From Turnera subulata (Eukaryota > Streptophyta > Magnoliopsida > Malpighiales > Passifloraceae), in NCBI GenBank assembly GCA_028386065.3, contig JAKUCV010002273.1:50652-114651 (forward strand): a DNA stretch of 64,000 bases, read 5' to 3'. Positions 21,574 to 34,000 of the stretch are shown piece after piece. Made by a program: the position numbers and the translations under genes. Every line of letters begins with the position of its first letter. Within the stretch, counting starts at the first letter, position 1. The notes beneath the pieces are model-generated. The model was not told the DNA's origin and did no database searches. It was given only the letters and a program-made list of their open reading frames with translations.

Positions 21574-24451
21574 TTGTTGGTACTCTTATATAAGGGTGCT
21601 TATTTATCTAACACTGACCTTAATCCCAATTTGCCTAGTTCTGTTGTTTCTGTCTTGCAGGAATTTAGTGATGTGTTCCCTGAAGAGTTGCCGAAAGAGT
21701 TACCTCCAATTAGAGGGATTGAGCATCAAATCGAGTTCATCCCTGGTGCTCAAATTCCAAATCGGCCAGCCTATAGGGCTAATTCGGAGGAGACTAAAGA
21801 GTTGCAAAGGCAAGTTGATGAGTTGCTGAAAAAGGGACACATCCGAGAGAGCTTAAGTCCTTGTGCTGTGCCGGTTATTCTAGTGCCAAAGAAGGATCCT
21901 TGTGTGTTGATTGCCACGCCGTCAACAAAATCACGGTAAAATATCACCATCCTATTCCTAGATTGGATGATATGCTTGATGAATTGCATGGTGCTTGTGT
22001 GTTTTCAAAGATTGATCTTATGAGTGGTTACAATCAAATTAGGATGCAAATTGGAGATGAATGGAAAACCGCTTTCAAAACAAAATGTGGTTTACTTGAG
22101 TGGTTGGTTATGCCTTTTGGATTGACTAATGCACCTAGTACTTTCATGCGATTAATGAACCATGTTTTGGGATCATTCATTGGAAAGTTTGTGGTTGTTT
22201 ACTTTGATGATATATTGATCTATAGTAAGAGTATTGAGGAGCATGTTGGACATCTTAGCCAGGTATTGCAAGTATTGCATGAGGCGCAATTATATGCTAA
22301 GGTCTCTAAATGTACTTTTTGTATGGATCCTGTTATCTTTCTTGGTTATGTTGTGAGTGCTAAAGGCATAGAAGTTGACCAAGACAAAGTGAAGGCAATC
22401 AAGGAGTGGCCGACTCCTACGACGGTAAGTGAGGTGAGGTCTTTTCATGGACTTGCTAGTTTTTATGGGAGGTTTGTGAAAAATTTCAGCTCAATTGCCG
22501 CCCCTTTAAATGAGATTGTTAAAAAGGCAGTTGGTTTTAGGTGGGGGGATAAAGAGAAATTGGCATTTGAGGAATTAAAAGAAAAACTTTGTTCTGCTCC
22601 TATATTGAGGTTACCTGACTTTAACAGTACTTTTGAGATTGAATGTGATGCCTCTGGCATAGGAATTGGTGCTGTTTTGTTGCAGGAAAAGCGCCCCATT
22701 GCTTATTTCAGCGAGAAATTGAAGGGGGCACAACTCAATTACTCCACCTACGACAAAGAGTTGTATGCCTTGGTGAGGGCATTACAAACTTGGCAACATT
22801 ATTTGTGGCCAAAGGAGTTTGTGATCCACACGGATCATGAGAGCCTAAAGCATCTAAAGGGTCAAGGTAAGCTAGGTAAGCGACATGCTAAATTGCTTGA
22901 ATTCATTGAGACTTTCCCTTATGTTGTTAAGTACAAGCAAGGAAAAGATAACATTATTGCTGATGCATTTTCTAGGAGATATGTTCTTGTCACATCACTT
23001 AGTTCTAGGTTGATTGGATTTGAGCATATAAAGGATTTGTATAAATCTGATTCTGATTTTGCAATGGTGTTTGATGCATGTGAACATGCTGCGTTTCAAA
23101 AGTTTTATCGCCATGAGGGATGGCTATTTCGTGAAAATAAGCTTTGTATACCTGCTTGTTCTATGCGTGAATTGCTTGTTAGGGAATGTCATGATGGAGG
23201 TTTGATGGGACACTTTGGCATTGGTAAGACTTTATACATCTTGCAAGAGCATTTTTATTGGCCTAACATGAAGAAAGAAGTAGAGAAGTGTGTGCAGGTT
23301 GTTTGCCATGCCGTCAAGCCAAGAGTAAGGTACAACCTCATGGTTTGTACACTCCTCTCCCTATTTCTGATTGTCCTTGGACTGATATTTCTATGGATTT
23401 TGTTATTGGATTGCCTAGGACAAAGAAAGGAAGTGATAGTATCTTTGTGGTTGTTGACAGGTTTAGTAAGATGTCACATTTTATTGCTTGTCATAAAACT
23501 GATGATGCTATGCATGTTGCCGATTTGTTCTTTAGGAATATAGTTCGCTTGCATGGCATTCCTAAGACCATTGTTTCGGATAGGGACACTAAATTTCTAT
23601 CTCACTTTTGGCGTGTTTTATGGAGTAAATTAGGGACCAAGTTGTTATTTTCTACTACTTGTCACCCTCAAACTGATGGCCAAACTGAAGTTGTGAATAG
23701 AACTTTAGGAGCTTAGTTGCGTGCTGTTGTGGGTAAGAATTTGAAAACTTGGGAAGAATGGTTGCCTATGGTTGAATTTGCATATAATAGGAGCATTCAT
23801 TCTTCTACTGGTTATTCGTCTTTGGAGATTGTTTATGGATTTAACCCTCTAACACCTGTGGATTTACTGCCTATTACTTTAAAAGATGTCGTTAATTTAG
23901 ATGGGCAGCAAAGAGCTAAGAAGGTCAAGTCCATACATAAGAAGGCACGACAACACATCTAGGCCAAGAACCTCAAGGTGGCACAAAGAGCCAATAAAGG
24001 GCGCCGACTGGTGCGATTCGAGCCTGGTGACTGGGTCTGGGTGCACTTTAGGAAGGAGAGGTTCCCTAAGCAAAGGACATCAAAGATGGATCCTAGAGGA
24101 GATGGACCATTTCAAGTCTTGGAACGCATAAGTGACAATGCCTACAAGATTGACTTGCCTGGAGAGTATGAAGTCAGTGCTACATTCAATGTCACTGACC
24201 TATCGCCATTTGACAATGAAGGCTCTGATTCGAGGACGAATCCTTCTGAGGAGGGAGGGAATGATGCAAGTGATGGAGCCATAACATTGCCTCAAGGTCC
24301 AATTACAAGGAACACTTCAAGAAGGCTAAGGAATCAACTTCTACATCACATTCAAGCCTTGATCAACACGGAACTTGAAGAACACGCAATGATCAAGGTT
24401 GAGAGGGAGTTGAAGCCGAAACCTATTTGTTTGCTTGCTATTGAAGAGTAG
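21574..24451 (+). pseudogene. Element 2 pol: RT, RNase H, integrase (broken), reading into the 3' LTR
   Basis: RT begins with FSDVFPEELPKELPP and continues to VPKKD near 21,895, where a small deletion shifts the frame. It resumes with [14 protein letters not shown] and the catalytic [10 protein letters not shown] at about 22,200. RNase H shows [23 protein letters not shown] and ADAFSRR. The integrase zinc region and catalytic Asp/Asp/Glu contexts ([22 protein letters not shown]) follow after a frameshift near 23,298. TAG stops lie at 23,714 and 23,960. The last frame (23,978-24,451) carries a tail typical of the group, RISDNAYKIDLPGEY, and crosses the LTR border at 24,262. Confidence 0.88.
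24247..24261 (+). other. Polypurine tract of element 2
   Basis: GAGGAGGGAGGGAA lies directly before the TGATGCAAG start of the 3' LTR. It is also part of the pol reading frame. Confidence 0.8.
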
Positions 24452-25232
24452 TCGGCTCAAGGAGGCAAGTGGGGACCAGTCGACAACACCCCAGCCCTTG
24501 TGGGCCCATGTCGACATATTTTTTAATTTTTATTAGTTGGATTTTTACTTTATGGGTTTTAATTAGTGTCCAACACTTATGGGCTCAATTCAATCCTAGT
24601 CTATTTGGGTTGTCAGCCGACACCTAAAAATATTGTCTATTTTTAGGTCGGCACCTAAAAATTCTGGAAAAGTCAAAATACTATCTATTTTTAGGTCGGC
24701 ACCTAAAAATTCTGGAAAAGTCAATATCCTGTCTATTTTTAGGTCGGCACCTAAAAATTCTGGAAAAGTCAAAAACCTATGTTGACTTGGTTTTGGGTTA
24801 GTTTGGACGAAATTAGGGTTAGGGATTAGTATAAATAGGACATTTTCTATTGTTATTTGACACAGACTATTTTGAGAGAATAAGATTGCCTTTGAGGTTT
24901 TCTTTGATTGTGGATTCAATCGTGATCGAGAGTGGATTCTCTTGGTTTTATATTAGGGTTTGAGTTTACTTATCAAGTTTCTTGCTTGTGGCGTTTGTTC
25001 AATTCCTTGTGATTCTAATCCCTTTGTTGCCTATTCCTTAATTGAGTCTAGGAGGTGAAGAATAGAAATTGCTAAAGCCTATTGTTGTGTATCTACTTCT
25101 TTGTTGTCTAATCCGTGCAGAGATTAGGAGGTGAAGGAGACTTACACGGCGAGTTTGACTAAGATTGACGATCAGGACAATCAGATAGTTACGGAGGTGG
25201 AACTAATGGATTCTAGGGCTGTTGCCGTATCA
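24262..25232 (+). repeat. Element 2 3' LTR (971 bp)
   Basis: Same ends as the 5' LTR. It is 49 bases longer, mainly because it has one more copy of the hairpin-bearing unit of about 47 bp (24,640-24,775). Other differences are scattered substitutions. Confidence 0.92.
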
Positions 25233-25237
25233 AATGT
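25233..25237. repeat. Target-site duplication AATGT (right copy, element 2)
   Basis: Matches 17,851-17,855. The following 'gataatggatatcgcgtgaggtc' matches element B at 29,205-29,228. Confidence 0.93.
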
Positions 25238-25474
25238 GATAATGGATATCGCGTGAGGTCCAAGGCCCATTAGTCCCCATCATTGCTAAGCATCGAGAAA
25301 CGGGTTCACTCAAGCCACCATCGCTTAAAGAAAGCATTGTGGTAGACTTGGATTCCCTCGCCCTCTTACGGTAAAAGCTTCACATCAATCATCATGAATG
25401 CAAGGCACTTATGATGATAAATAAAAAGGCACATAAAACTCAACAATTGCACAAGGTTTCTTGAACCCACTACT

Positions 25475-25491
25475 TCCCCAGTGGAATCGCC
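25475..25491 (-). other. Primer binding site region of element A
   Basis: The minus strand reads GGCGATTCCACTGGGGA next to the 5' LTR. Element B has GGCTCCACTGGGGA at 29,442-29,456. This resembles the GGCGACTC-x-CTGGGGA primer site I know from plant Tat/Ogre elements. Its place fixes the minus orientation of A and B. Confidence 0.6.
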
Positions 25492-27127
25492 GACCCAGAA
25501 TCACTTCGGCCCATTCACCTATTCCTATTTTCATCTTCTTCCTCAGGTCAATCCCGTGTCAATGGAGTTGCCACCCAAATTATATTAAGGACAAAATTTG
25601 GGAAAAATACCTTTGTATGACTCCTTTAGGAAACATGGTCATGGCGAACCAATGCCATGGGATCGGGGGTCCGTCAAGGATGGGAAGCTGTTAGGCACCC
25701 ATTCGTGTTGGGTCGAAACCTTGTGCAATTGCATAGTACAAGTGTGCCTTCTCTACGCGTGCAAGTGTAGAAAGTAAAGAGAAGGGGAGAAGAAGAAGAT
25801 TTGGCTGGCATCTCGTTGTGAAACCGAGACTACCTACGTACCCAAGTGACCTGTCAAAGCCACGTATGGCTAAAAATGGCAATATGTCGCCACTTACATC
25901 ATCAAAAGTATCAGCATATAATCAGCCAGAATCAAATAAGAACGGATTAGTGTTACCTCTTGTAGCCCTCCTCTAGCTCCTTGAATTGGGTCGTGTTCTA
26001 CACCCACCTTCTTGCTAATTCTAAGCTCAATAGTTGATCTTCTTCTTGATTCCTCCTTGTTGGACTACTACTGATGTTTCCCACGAAATTCCACCAGAGT
26101 TTCTGCCTATAAAATATTTCTCGACTTGGAGAGGTAGAGTGTCTCCAAGCACTCAAGCTTATGGGTGTGTATGTGAAAAATAATGTCTCCTTTGAAATGT
26201 GTGTGAGGGGTCCTATTTATAATGTTCTGGGAAGCCTAGGGGCATGGACCTGCTTAGTGGTGAAGATTATGCCCGGAAATTTGGTCCAAAACCACGTAGG
26301 ATCAAAATTAGAAACAAAATGGGAGATTTGGGTGCTTCTAGAGGGGGATGACGGCCATGGCCGGCGGTAATCTGTTGGATGTCCGCCAGGCCCGGCGGTC
26401 ATGGGTGGATGACCGCCATCACCTGGCGGTCGTCGGGAAAGGACCGCTGGTCACCCCGCGTGCCATCCGTTCTTTCCTTTTCGAAGCCCCAATCCCCCTA
26501 CACGTGCCATCCGTTCTTTCCTTTTCGATGCCCCAATCCCCCTAATTCAGCCCTGATTTGATCGTACCGCGTAATCAACCCCTAATCAACCCAGAATCAC
26601 TCCTTACTTGATTAATACTCCTCAAAATCATTCCATAACTGATTAATTACACATTAACACTCATTTTAAGCAAAAATCATACCAAATACACATTTACCAA
26701 TCAAAGGGTGATTTGATTCTGATTTTCCATGGAAATTAGAACCAAAATTAGTCTGCAAGTAAAGTGTTTGTGGGCTAATTAAACTCTGGAGAATCCATTA
26801 ACTTGGGCCCCTAAATCTATCCTCAACCCAAAAATAAATCATCTCAATATAATTGGATTAAACAAAAATAAAAGGCCCAGACAATAAAATAAAATATATT
26901 TTAGTTTAATAAACCTATATATATATTTTATTCTAAGACTATATCATCTCATTAATCCTAGAGTTTAAATACATATGGGTTTAAATCACCAAAATACATT
27001 AATCCTACCAAATTAGATCTTTACTATACCTTAACTTAAGAATAAATCATCTCATCAATCCTAAGTTTACGCATGTCTGAAATCCAATTTTAGTAAATAA
27101 TTTGTGGGTCAAATTTGGGTGTTCACA
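25491..27127 (-). repeat. Element A 5' LTR
   Basis: Partner of 459-2,057. The first bases (TGTGAGAACC in B) are missing, so it starts at GACCCAGAATC, and it ends GGGTGTTCACA. The CGCCA/TGGCG cluster at 26,345-26,460 contains GACCGCCA-TCACC-TGGCGGTC, an 8-bp hairpin. A short direct duplication ('tgccatccgttctttccttttcga') sits at 26,461 and 26,507. Confidence 0.85.
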
Positions 27128-29461
27128 AATTGATGACATCGTCGATTGTTTGACATAAAATTTATCCCTTGCCCCTGTTGACTTGACTCAACCTCTAGAC
27201 TCTAAAGAGCAACTACCCTGCTTCCCCCAATTCTCGGTCATCATTCTATCCACACTTAGCAATTTGGTATGTGTTCTCCGGTTGATTCTCACTTGCACTT
27301 CTTGTTCACCCCCTGGAATGCATCATCCCCATTGTCATCTTCACCATTATCCTTCGCCATTGTCTTCTCGTCGTGCCTCTATTATCGTTCTCACCGCTAT
27401 CTTTAATGCTTCCATATTGTTGGGACTTGCTTCTTGTTCATTTGAGAAGGCCCAATAGCAATGTCTTTACTCGATACTTCAGCTCTTCTCATCAACTTGG
27501 CTTGTCAGTTCGGTTCCTCCTCGGATGGTTCTTCTCTCAGCTTCTCATCTTGGCTATTCAATTCGGTTCAAAAATACAAAACCAGAGCTTATATCTCCGT
27601 CCTTGCATAAGGTCTAATTGGGTTACCTCATCTCATCGCCCTTATTGTAAAATCTGGGGCTTACATCTCCCCTCATGAGGAGGCCCCCTTGATTTGTCTT
27701 CGCTCGTATACTCAACTTTCATCAACTCAGCTTGGCTTTCCATCCTGGTTCCCTGGCTTCCCATCTTGGCATCTCAACTTGACAACTCGGCTCGGTTACC
27801 CCATTTAGTTCTTTAATTCAGCTCATCAACTCGGCTCATCGGCTTGGCTCCTCAACATGGTTCGCAAGAAAACATCGGGGCTTATATCATCCTCTTCTCA
27901 CATCATCTCCTTCCTACGTTCTTCTTCATTGCTTCTTCCTTAAAATTGGGATTCACATTTCTTCCCATGAGAAGGCCCCCATAATTTGTCTTGTATACCC
28001 AACCCTCTTTAGCACGGCGTAGCTTTGCATCTCGGTTTCTTGGCTTCCCAACTCGGCACCATGATTTGACAACTCGACTCGGCTACTCCCCTTAGTTTCC
28101 CAATCGATTTCATCAACTCGGCTTACCGGCTCGGCTCATCTACTTGGTTTATCAGTTTGGCTCCTCGGCTCAGCTCTTCACGGTTTATCAACTCAACTTC
28201 TCATTATGGCTCATCAACTTGGCTTATCAGTTCGGCTCCTCGGCTCGGCTCATCAACTGGGTTCGCAAATAAAAATCGGGACTTACATCTTCCTCCATGG
28301 GAGAACGCCCAGACTTGTATGTCTTCTCACAAGAACGCCCAATCAAGTCATCCCATCTCCCCTCTTCTGCCATAAATATCGGGGCTTACATCTCCTGTTG
28401 CAAGAAGGCCCAAAGTTACCTCGGTGTCTTAAGTTGATGCTTCATCATTGCATCTGCTCTCTTCCCACCTTTCGCCTTAGGATACCCCCACGATTTCCAA
28501 CGTCTTCACTATCTCCCTGTTTTCTGGGCTCATCGCCTTGTGACGTATTCATTATCCCTAATATCTTCATCATCTCCTTCCAACTAACGCACTACCCACC
28601 CCTGGTGTCCGAAGGGTTCAATTTCTAATGATAGAGTTCATGGTCATCAGGGATCCTAGACTCAAGCTTTGTTTTCTTTTAAGATATTTGGAAACGGTGG
28701 GAAGAGCGTGATGGAATACATTGCAAAATATGTTTCATTACTCTTTCAAAACATTTCTTCATTTTTCTTTCTTTCAAGACTCAAGCCCAAAAACAGGAGG
28801 ATTTGAAAAGTGAGACACCCTAGCTCGAATTCATATTTTATGCTTTGAAAGACATGTGATGCAATGCCAAATATATGCAAATGTGAATTTCCTCAGACAA
28901 GGTAGTCCGACTGAACATATATGTCAACTGGGAAGCTACACCAAAAAAAATATTCTCGGCTTAGACAAGTGTACTTACATCCCTAGGGTTTGTTTACCAG
29001 ACTCATCAATTCACACTACGCAATATAGCACCCTACGCAGAGTTAGCACGGTGGTCCCGCTATTTACAAACACTCAAACCCACAACAATAATCACCCAAA
29101 TGCACGTACCACTTATTTGATTCAACTTGTATGAGATGCTCAGGGTATGCAGCTGGTTGGGGGCTAGAGGTTGCCGCTAGGGAATAGGTTGACCTACTCA
29201 CATGTGATAATTGATATCACGTGAGGTCTAAGGCCCATTAATCTCCATCATTGCTAAACATCGAGAAACGGGTTCACTCAAGCCACTATCGCTTAAGGAA
29301 AGCATGTAGCGGACTCGGATACCCTCGCCCTCTTACAGTAGAGGCTTCACATCAATCATCATGAATGCAAGGCACTTATGATGACACATAAAAAAGTATA
29401 CAAAATTCAACGATTGCACAAAGTTTCTTAAACCCTTAAAATCCCCAGTGGAGCCGCTAAC
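27128..29461 (-). mobile_element. Element B, internal region right of element A
   Basis: Continues the sequence of 1-458, as seen by comparison with C (46,054-47,310). It contains many irregular repeats of 'catcaactcggct', 'ctcggctcggctc' and 'ggcttacatctcc' words (27,480-28,400), then sequence shared with A's 5' part (29,110-29,461). No protein gene is recognised; the open frames are not conserved between copies. Confidence 0.7.
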
Positions 29462-30330
29462 TATGAGAACCCGACCCGAAATCAATTGGGCCTCCCACCT
29501 ATTCCTTTTCACATTCTTCTTTGCGTCAATCCCATGTCAATGGAGTCGCCACCCAAATTTTATTAAGGACAAAATTTAGGGAAAAACCTTCGAATGACAC
29601 CTTTAGGCAACTGATCGTAGCGAACCAAAGACATGGGATTCGGGGGTTCGGCATGGATGGGAAGGTGTTAGGCACCATCCATGTTGGGTCGAAACCTTGT
29701 GCAATTGAAGAATACATGTATGCCTTGGGCATGTGGGCAAGTGTGGAAACAAAGGAAACAAAAAAGAAAGGGGGAGAAGCATTGGCTTGCATCCCATTAT
29801 GAAATTCAGACTATCTACGTACCCGAGTGACCGGGGTCAAAGCCATGTAGTTCTAAACATGGAATTAGCTCGCCACTTACATCATCAAAAGCATCATCAA
29901 ATAGTCAACAAAAGATTAAACAAAAAGGGATTAGTGTTACCTCTTGTAGCCCTCCTCTAGCTCCTTGGTTTGGGTTGAATTGTGCATCTACCTTCTTGCC
30001 ACTTCTAAGCACAATTGTTAATCCCTCTTGGTCTACCCTTTATTGCCTCCTTGCTGATGCTACCCACAAGATTCTTCTAGAGTTTCTGCCTATAGAAATA
30101 TTTCTAGGCTTGGAGAAGTAGAGTTTCTCCAAGCAACAATACTTATGGGGGTGTGTATGTAATGAGTGATTGAACCCTTGAAATGTGAGTGGGGGTCCTA
30201 TTTATAGTGTTTTGGGGAATGTAGGGGCGTGGACCTGCTTAATGACAAAGATCTCAGCCAAAAATCTGGGCCAAAACCGTGTAGAATCAAGTCGAGGGCG
30301 AAAATCGGAGAAAATCGGCCAATCTGGGAT
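29462..30330 (-). repeat. Element B 5' LTR, partial
   Basis: Starts TATGAGAACCCGACCC (cognate of TGTGAGGACCCGACCC) and follows the LTR family through the 'cctcttgtagccctcctct' block to about 30,330. There it diverges, and the expected end GGGTGTTCACA is not found. The outer boundary is therefore uncertain. Confidence 0.7.
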
Positions 30331-30890
30331 AACATTTGGAAGTGTTTTAAACCCTCTTTTATAGCATCTTAGTTGGGGAGAAGTTGCTGCAACGGCTCTT
30401 TCAACTCCAAGTTGACTTGAGTTCACAATTACTTAAAGTTGGGACCATAACGTCATGTCAATTCCTTGGTTGCAAAGTATTACCAAAAATAGAAAGCTTG
30501 GACCACCTCTATGAATTGAGTGGGAGTTGAGTGATAAAGTCTCCTACACTTCCATTAAATCTTCCCTCTTACTTGCTCACCAATTTTGGACGTTGGAAGT
30601 GGGTTGTAAATACTTGGAGGACCACACGCAAGTTGCTGAAAAAGTTGAAAGTGACAGCTCTGATGTGGTTGCAACAAAAACCATCTACCGTGGTTGCAGC
30701 AAGAACCATTCCTACAGTATGGTTTTTCTAAAACCATACTTTTCCCTATAAGCTGTAATCAACACAAGGCACACTTTAAGGAATTCAAGTTAAGTTGTTT
30801 GTTAATCATCAAAATTAATTTATATACCATGACTAAACATCATTAAATCATTGATTAGGCGTAAAAGGTGATTAGCCCAAGTTTAGGCCA
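30331..30890. other. Unassigned non-coding stretch
   Basis: No gene seen. It contains a perfect short palindrome ATGGTTTT-TCT-AAAACCAT at about 30,718-30,736. Its end (30,820-30,890) is similar to 38,535-38,605 in direct orientation. Confidence 0.4.
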
Positions 30891-30891
30891 A

Positions 30892-31084
30892 CACTTTTAT
30901 GTATCGTTTTTTTTTTTTGGCCCATCTTATGTTTGTACTATGTCCTCCTATCAATCTAGCCTAATGGATGACAACTAATGCCAGGTGGCTTTTGTCTTGT
31001 AGAATTTTTATGGGCCCCACTATTAGATAAAATAATTTTTGCTTAAGCATAATTTTGAAACTTCAAAAAATTAAGGTTAGTTTT
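30892..31084 (+). repeat. MITE-like arm (left)
   Basis: About 190 bp whose reverse complement is found at 34,765-34,930 (shared core 'caggtggcttttgtc', reverse 'gacaaaagccacctg') and more loosely at 38,000-38,165. Terminal inverted arms with no coding content fit a MITE, probably of the Mutator type; the superfamily is a guess. Confidence 0.55.
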
Positions 31085-34000
31085 TGAAACACCCCGACCA
31101 AAATTTACCCAACATACAGTAAATACTGAACAACAATGCCAACAGGTGGCACAAATAGAATATTCAACAGAAAATCCGGCTCAACGGCCTAATGACAATA
31201 TCACAACACCCGACTTCGGGAACCTCAATAACAACAGCACAACGGAAGCATTTATAACTCAATGTCAACATATGCAAAGCCCGATGCAACTAATGGATCC
31301 AAGTCCTGTCCGAGGGTACACTGCAGCTACCGGAATATAATCTTGAACTAACCTGCAAGGACTGTGTGAGGGGTGAGACCAACCACTGTCTCACCGATAA
31401 ACAAATAAACCAAAGTATACAAGCAACCGTAATAACCACAAGCATCAAAATCAGAGTACAACGAGATATCAGAAAGGATTGGCAAGATCACAATACCCAA
31501 ATATCAAGCTAATAAAAGATAATATTTCGGCGACAGCAAAAGAGCAAACACAAGTATAACAAAATACAACGATGTGACTCCTGCCCACACCCGTCTGAGA
31601 CATATCTACCGCCCTCTCACTACTAGATATCCTACATTAGGTTTGGGAAGTTTTATTAATGATTTATTAGGTCTCTTTCACAAGTTAGAAGTTGGTATTT
31701 CACAAGTTAGAAGTTGGTCGTGCCGTGGTAGCCAAGCTAGCTAGCCTGTGGATCCCGCACTGGTACCTCCACGTAAAATATTCACAGGACCGTTATGGGT
31801 CCAAATCAAATCACAGGCCGTTACGGGCCAAATCAAAACCACAGGACCGCTACGGGTCCAGACTACCGCCTCTGGCCATACCACCATCCAACCGTGATAA
31901 TTAATAATTTTATTGATTTATTTTTCTCTCCGACTTTACACAATCCGGTCAACATCACGTGATCAGCTTTGGTCGTACCAGGTTATCAACTCATATCAAA
32001 ATAGAACCCAAGATCTACATCCCAAAATCAAACCAAACAGGGATAGACAACCCAAATATCAAACCGAGGATAGACATCCTTATCACAAATAACTCGATCA
32101 TGGCCACCTCAAAATAGTCTCTAACCATCCGGTCGTACCTCTACTTACCACGTGATGTCTAAGTACTGATATCATTCTATTCTAGTATACCACCATAATC
32201 ACTGTTCCCGAGCAGGCAACCGGCCTCATAGCTCATCTGGAAAACATATCTCAACACAACTGGAATCTCAACCAAAAAGCTTAGACCAAAGCTATCAGAC
32301 TCACAACCTCTGATAACAGTCTAATATCAACAACAATTCGCAATCCATAAAGAATTCACCGAAATCAGTCACAAGATTCTCCATCAACAATAATCACAAA
32401 ATTCATACGAATTCATTGAGCTCAATCACATGATTCAATTCATCAATAATATTCACAAAAGTCATAGCCACTAAGTAATTCAACCAAGCAATTCATGCAT
32501 CAGTACAACCATAGAGATCACAACAGAATTCAATAAATCAGAGTCAAGCAATTATCACAATCGGAATCAGAGTGCAGTAAATCATACTCAAGGCAAGTAA
32601 TAGCAATATGAACACAATATCAATAGTTCATACAACAGCTTGAGCATCACAGGCAGCATACCGAAGTTTATAAGTTTATGTCCTCACCTGGTATGTCTCT
32701 GAACCAGCAAATAATCCATATAGCTTTATCTTACCCTATATCATATCAACACATACAATCACATACTATGACCATCGAAAAAAAATGCAATGCATGAGCT
32801 TAATTGTTATTTGTATTCCGTTTGTCCGCAGTTGTCATCGTTACTGTCGTTCCAAGACCGTTTCCATTATTCGTTTCCTTTACGGCTGTAAAATAATTAT
32901 AGTCCATAAAATACTCGTAGTCTATGATATGGGGTAATCATAAAAATAATTATTCCCGATAATTAATAACAATGCATATATATTTAGTAAACAAGGATTA
33001 TATTGCAGTGAAAGTAATTAATACATAGATAATATATCAAATAGTAAAACCGTTAATTGGAAAATATCTTCAACTGTAAGAATCAACATAACCGATGTAT
33101 AGCATAAGGTAATCGTACGAATTTGTAATCTATAAATAAATATCTACGTATATATCCATAAGTACATGTACACATAAAACTGTAATTGTTAAGTAAAAAT
33201 ATAGTCTAGCAATATCTAAGCTGGTGTAATAGCTGTAATACGTTATATGATATATATATATGTGTATACTTGTATAAGATTAAAATCAGTAAATGAAATA
33301 AGCTGTATATCTAATATTATTTTAACTTAAGATTACGGAAATGAATATAATAGATATATATATACATGTCTAGGCCTTTTGTAATATAAATTCAATTAAA
33401 CATAATTAAGGAAATTTGAAAATTAAGCTCGGTAGGCCTTCACGAACGTTTAGCCTAACGGAGGATAAATCTAATATTAACATAATTTCGAAAATTAAAT
33501 AAGAGATAGAATTAAAATAATAACATGGGCCTTTTATTAATTAGTCCAATTAAAATTAAATAAACGAAAGTTAAATACAATGGGCCTTGTACGAGCCCAG
33601 GTAAAAGGTAAATGAAATTAAGCCGAAAAATACAATGGGCCTTTTAATAGCCCAATCGGAAATGAAATTATAGTTCAAGAATACTTAAAATAAATAAAAC
33701 ATAAATAGAATTAATTTTTTTTTTTTGAGGAAAATAAATAGAATTAAGTTAGTATTTGATTAATCAGATTAAATCATCATTTTAATTAATACCGTGAAAA
33801 GTTCGGGTTTGTTATCATCCAAAGGTCCGTTAGTGCATGGATAGTCCAAAGGCTCGGGATTTACCCAAAGGTCTTTTTCCGGACTCGCGGGAAAAATCTC
33901 GGGGCATCGGAAACTCGCCGGATTCCGGCAGCTACTGTTAATCGCAGTCATCAAAACTCCCAAAGTTCTCGATTCACTGCTCGTCGCCCATCAAAAACAC

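Larger units (their letters stand above)
17856..25232 (+). mobile_element. Element 2: Ty3/gypsy retrotransposon (CRM-like), degenerate
   Basis: LTRs 17,856-18,777 and 24,262-25,232, primer site TGGTAGCGGAGC at 18,783-18,794, gag with one zinc knuckle, protease, RT, RNase H, integrase, purine tract just before 24,262, and target duplication AATGT. The pol frame runs on about 190 bases into the 3' LTR, a feature known from centromeric CRM chromoviruses, whose LTRs are also near 900 bp. The lineage call is tentative. Stops and frameshifts show it is not autonomous. Confidence 0.9.
459..27127 (-). mobile_element. Element A: Tat/Ogre-like non-autonomous LTR retrotransposon with nested insertions
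   Basis: LTRs at 459-2,057 and about 25,491-27,127 share their sequence from the start motif to TTCACA at the end. The minus orientation is inferred from a primer-site-like GGCGATTCCACTGGGG (minus strand) beside the right LTR and a purine-rich tract (minus strand) beside the left LTR. The flanking 5-mers AAATG (454-458) and AATTG (27,128-27,132) look like a target duplication with one change. No gag or pol of its own is recognisable. Its cargo is an antisense PMD gene and hairpin arrays. Without elements 1 and 2 (about 8.5 and 7.4 kb) A would be about 10.8 kb. Confidence 0.8.
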
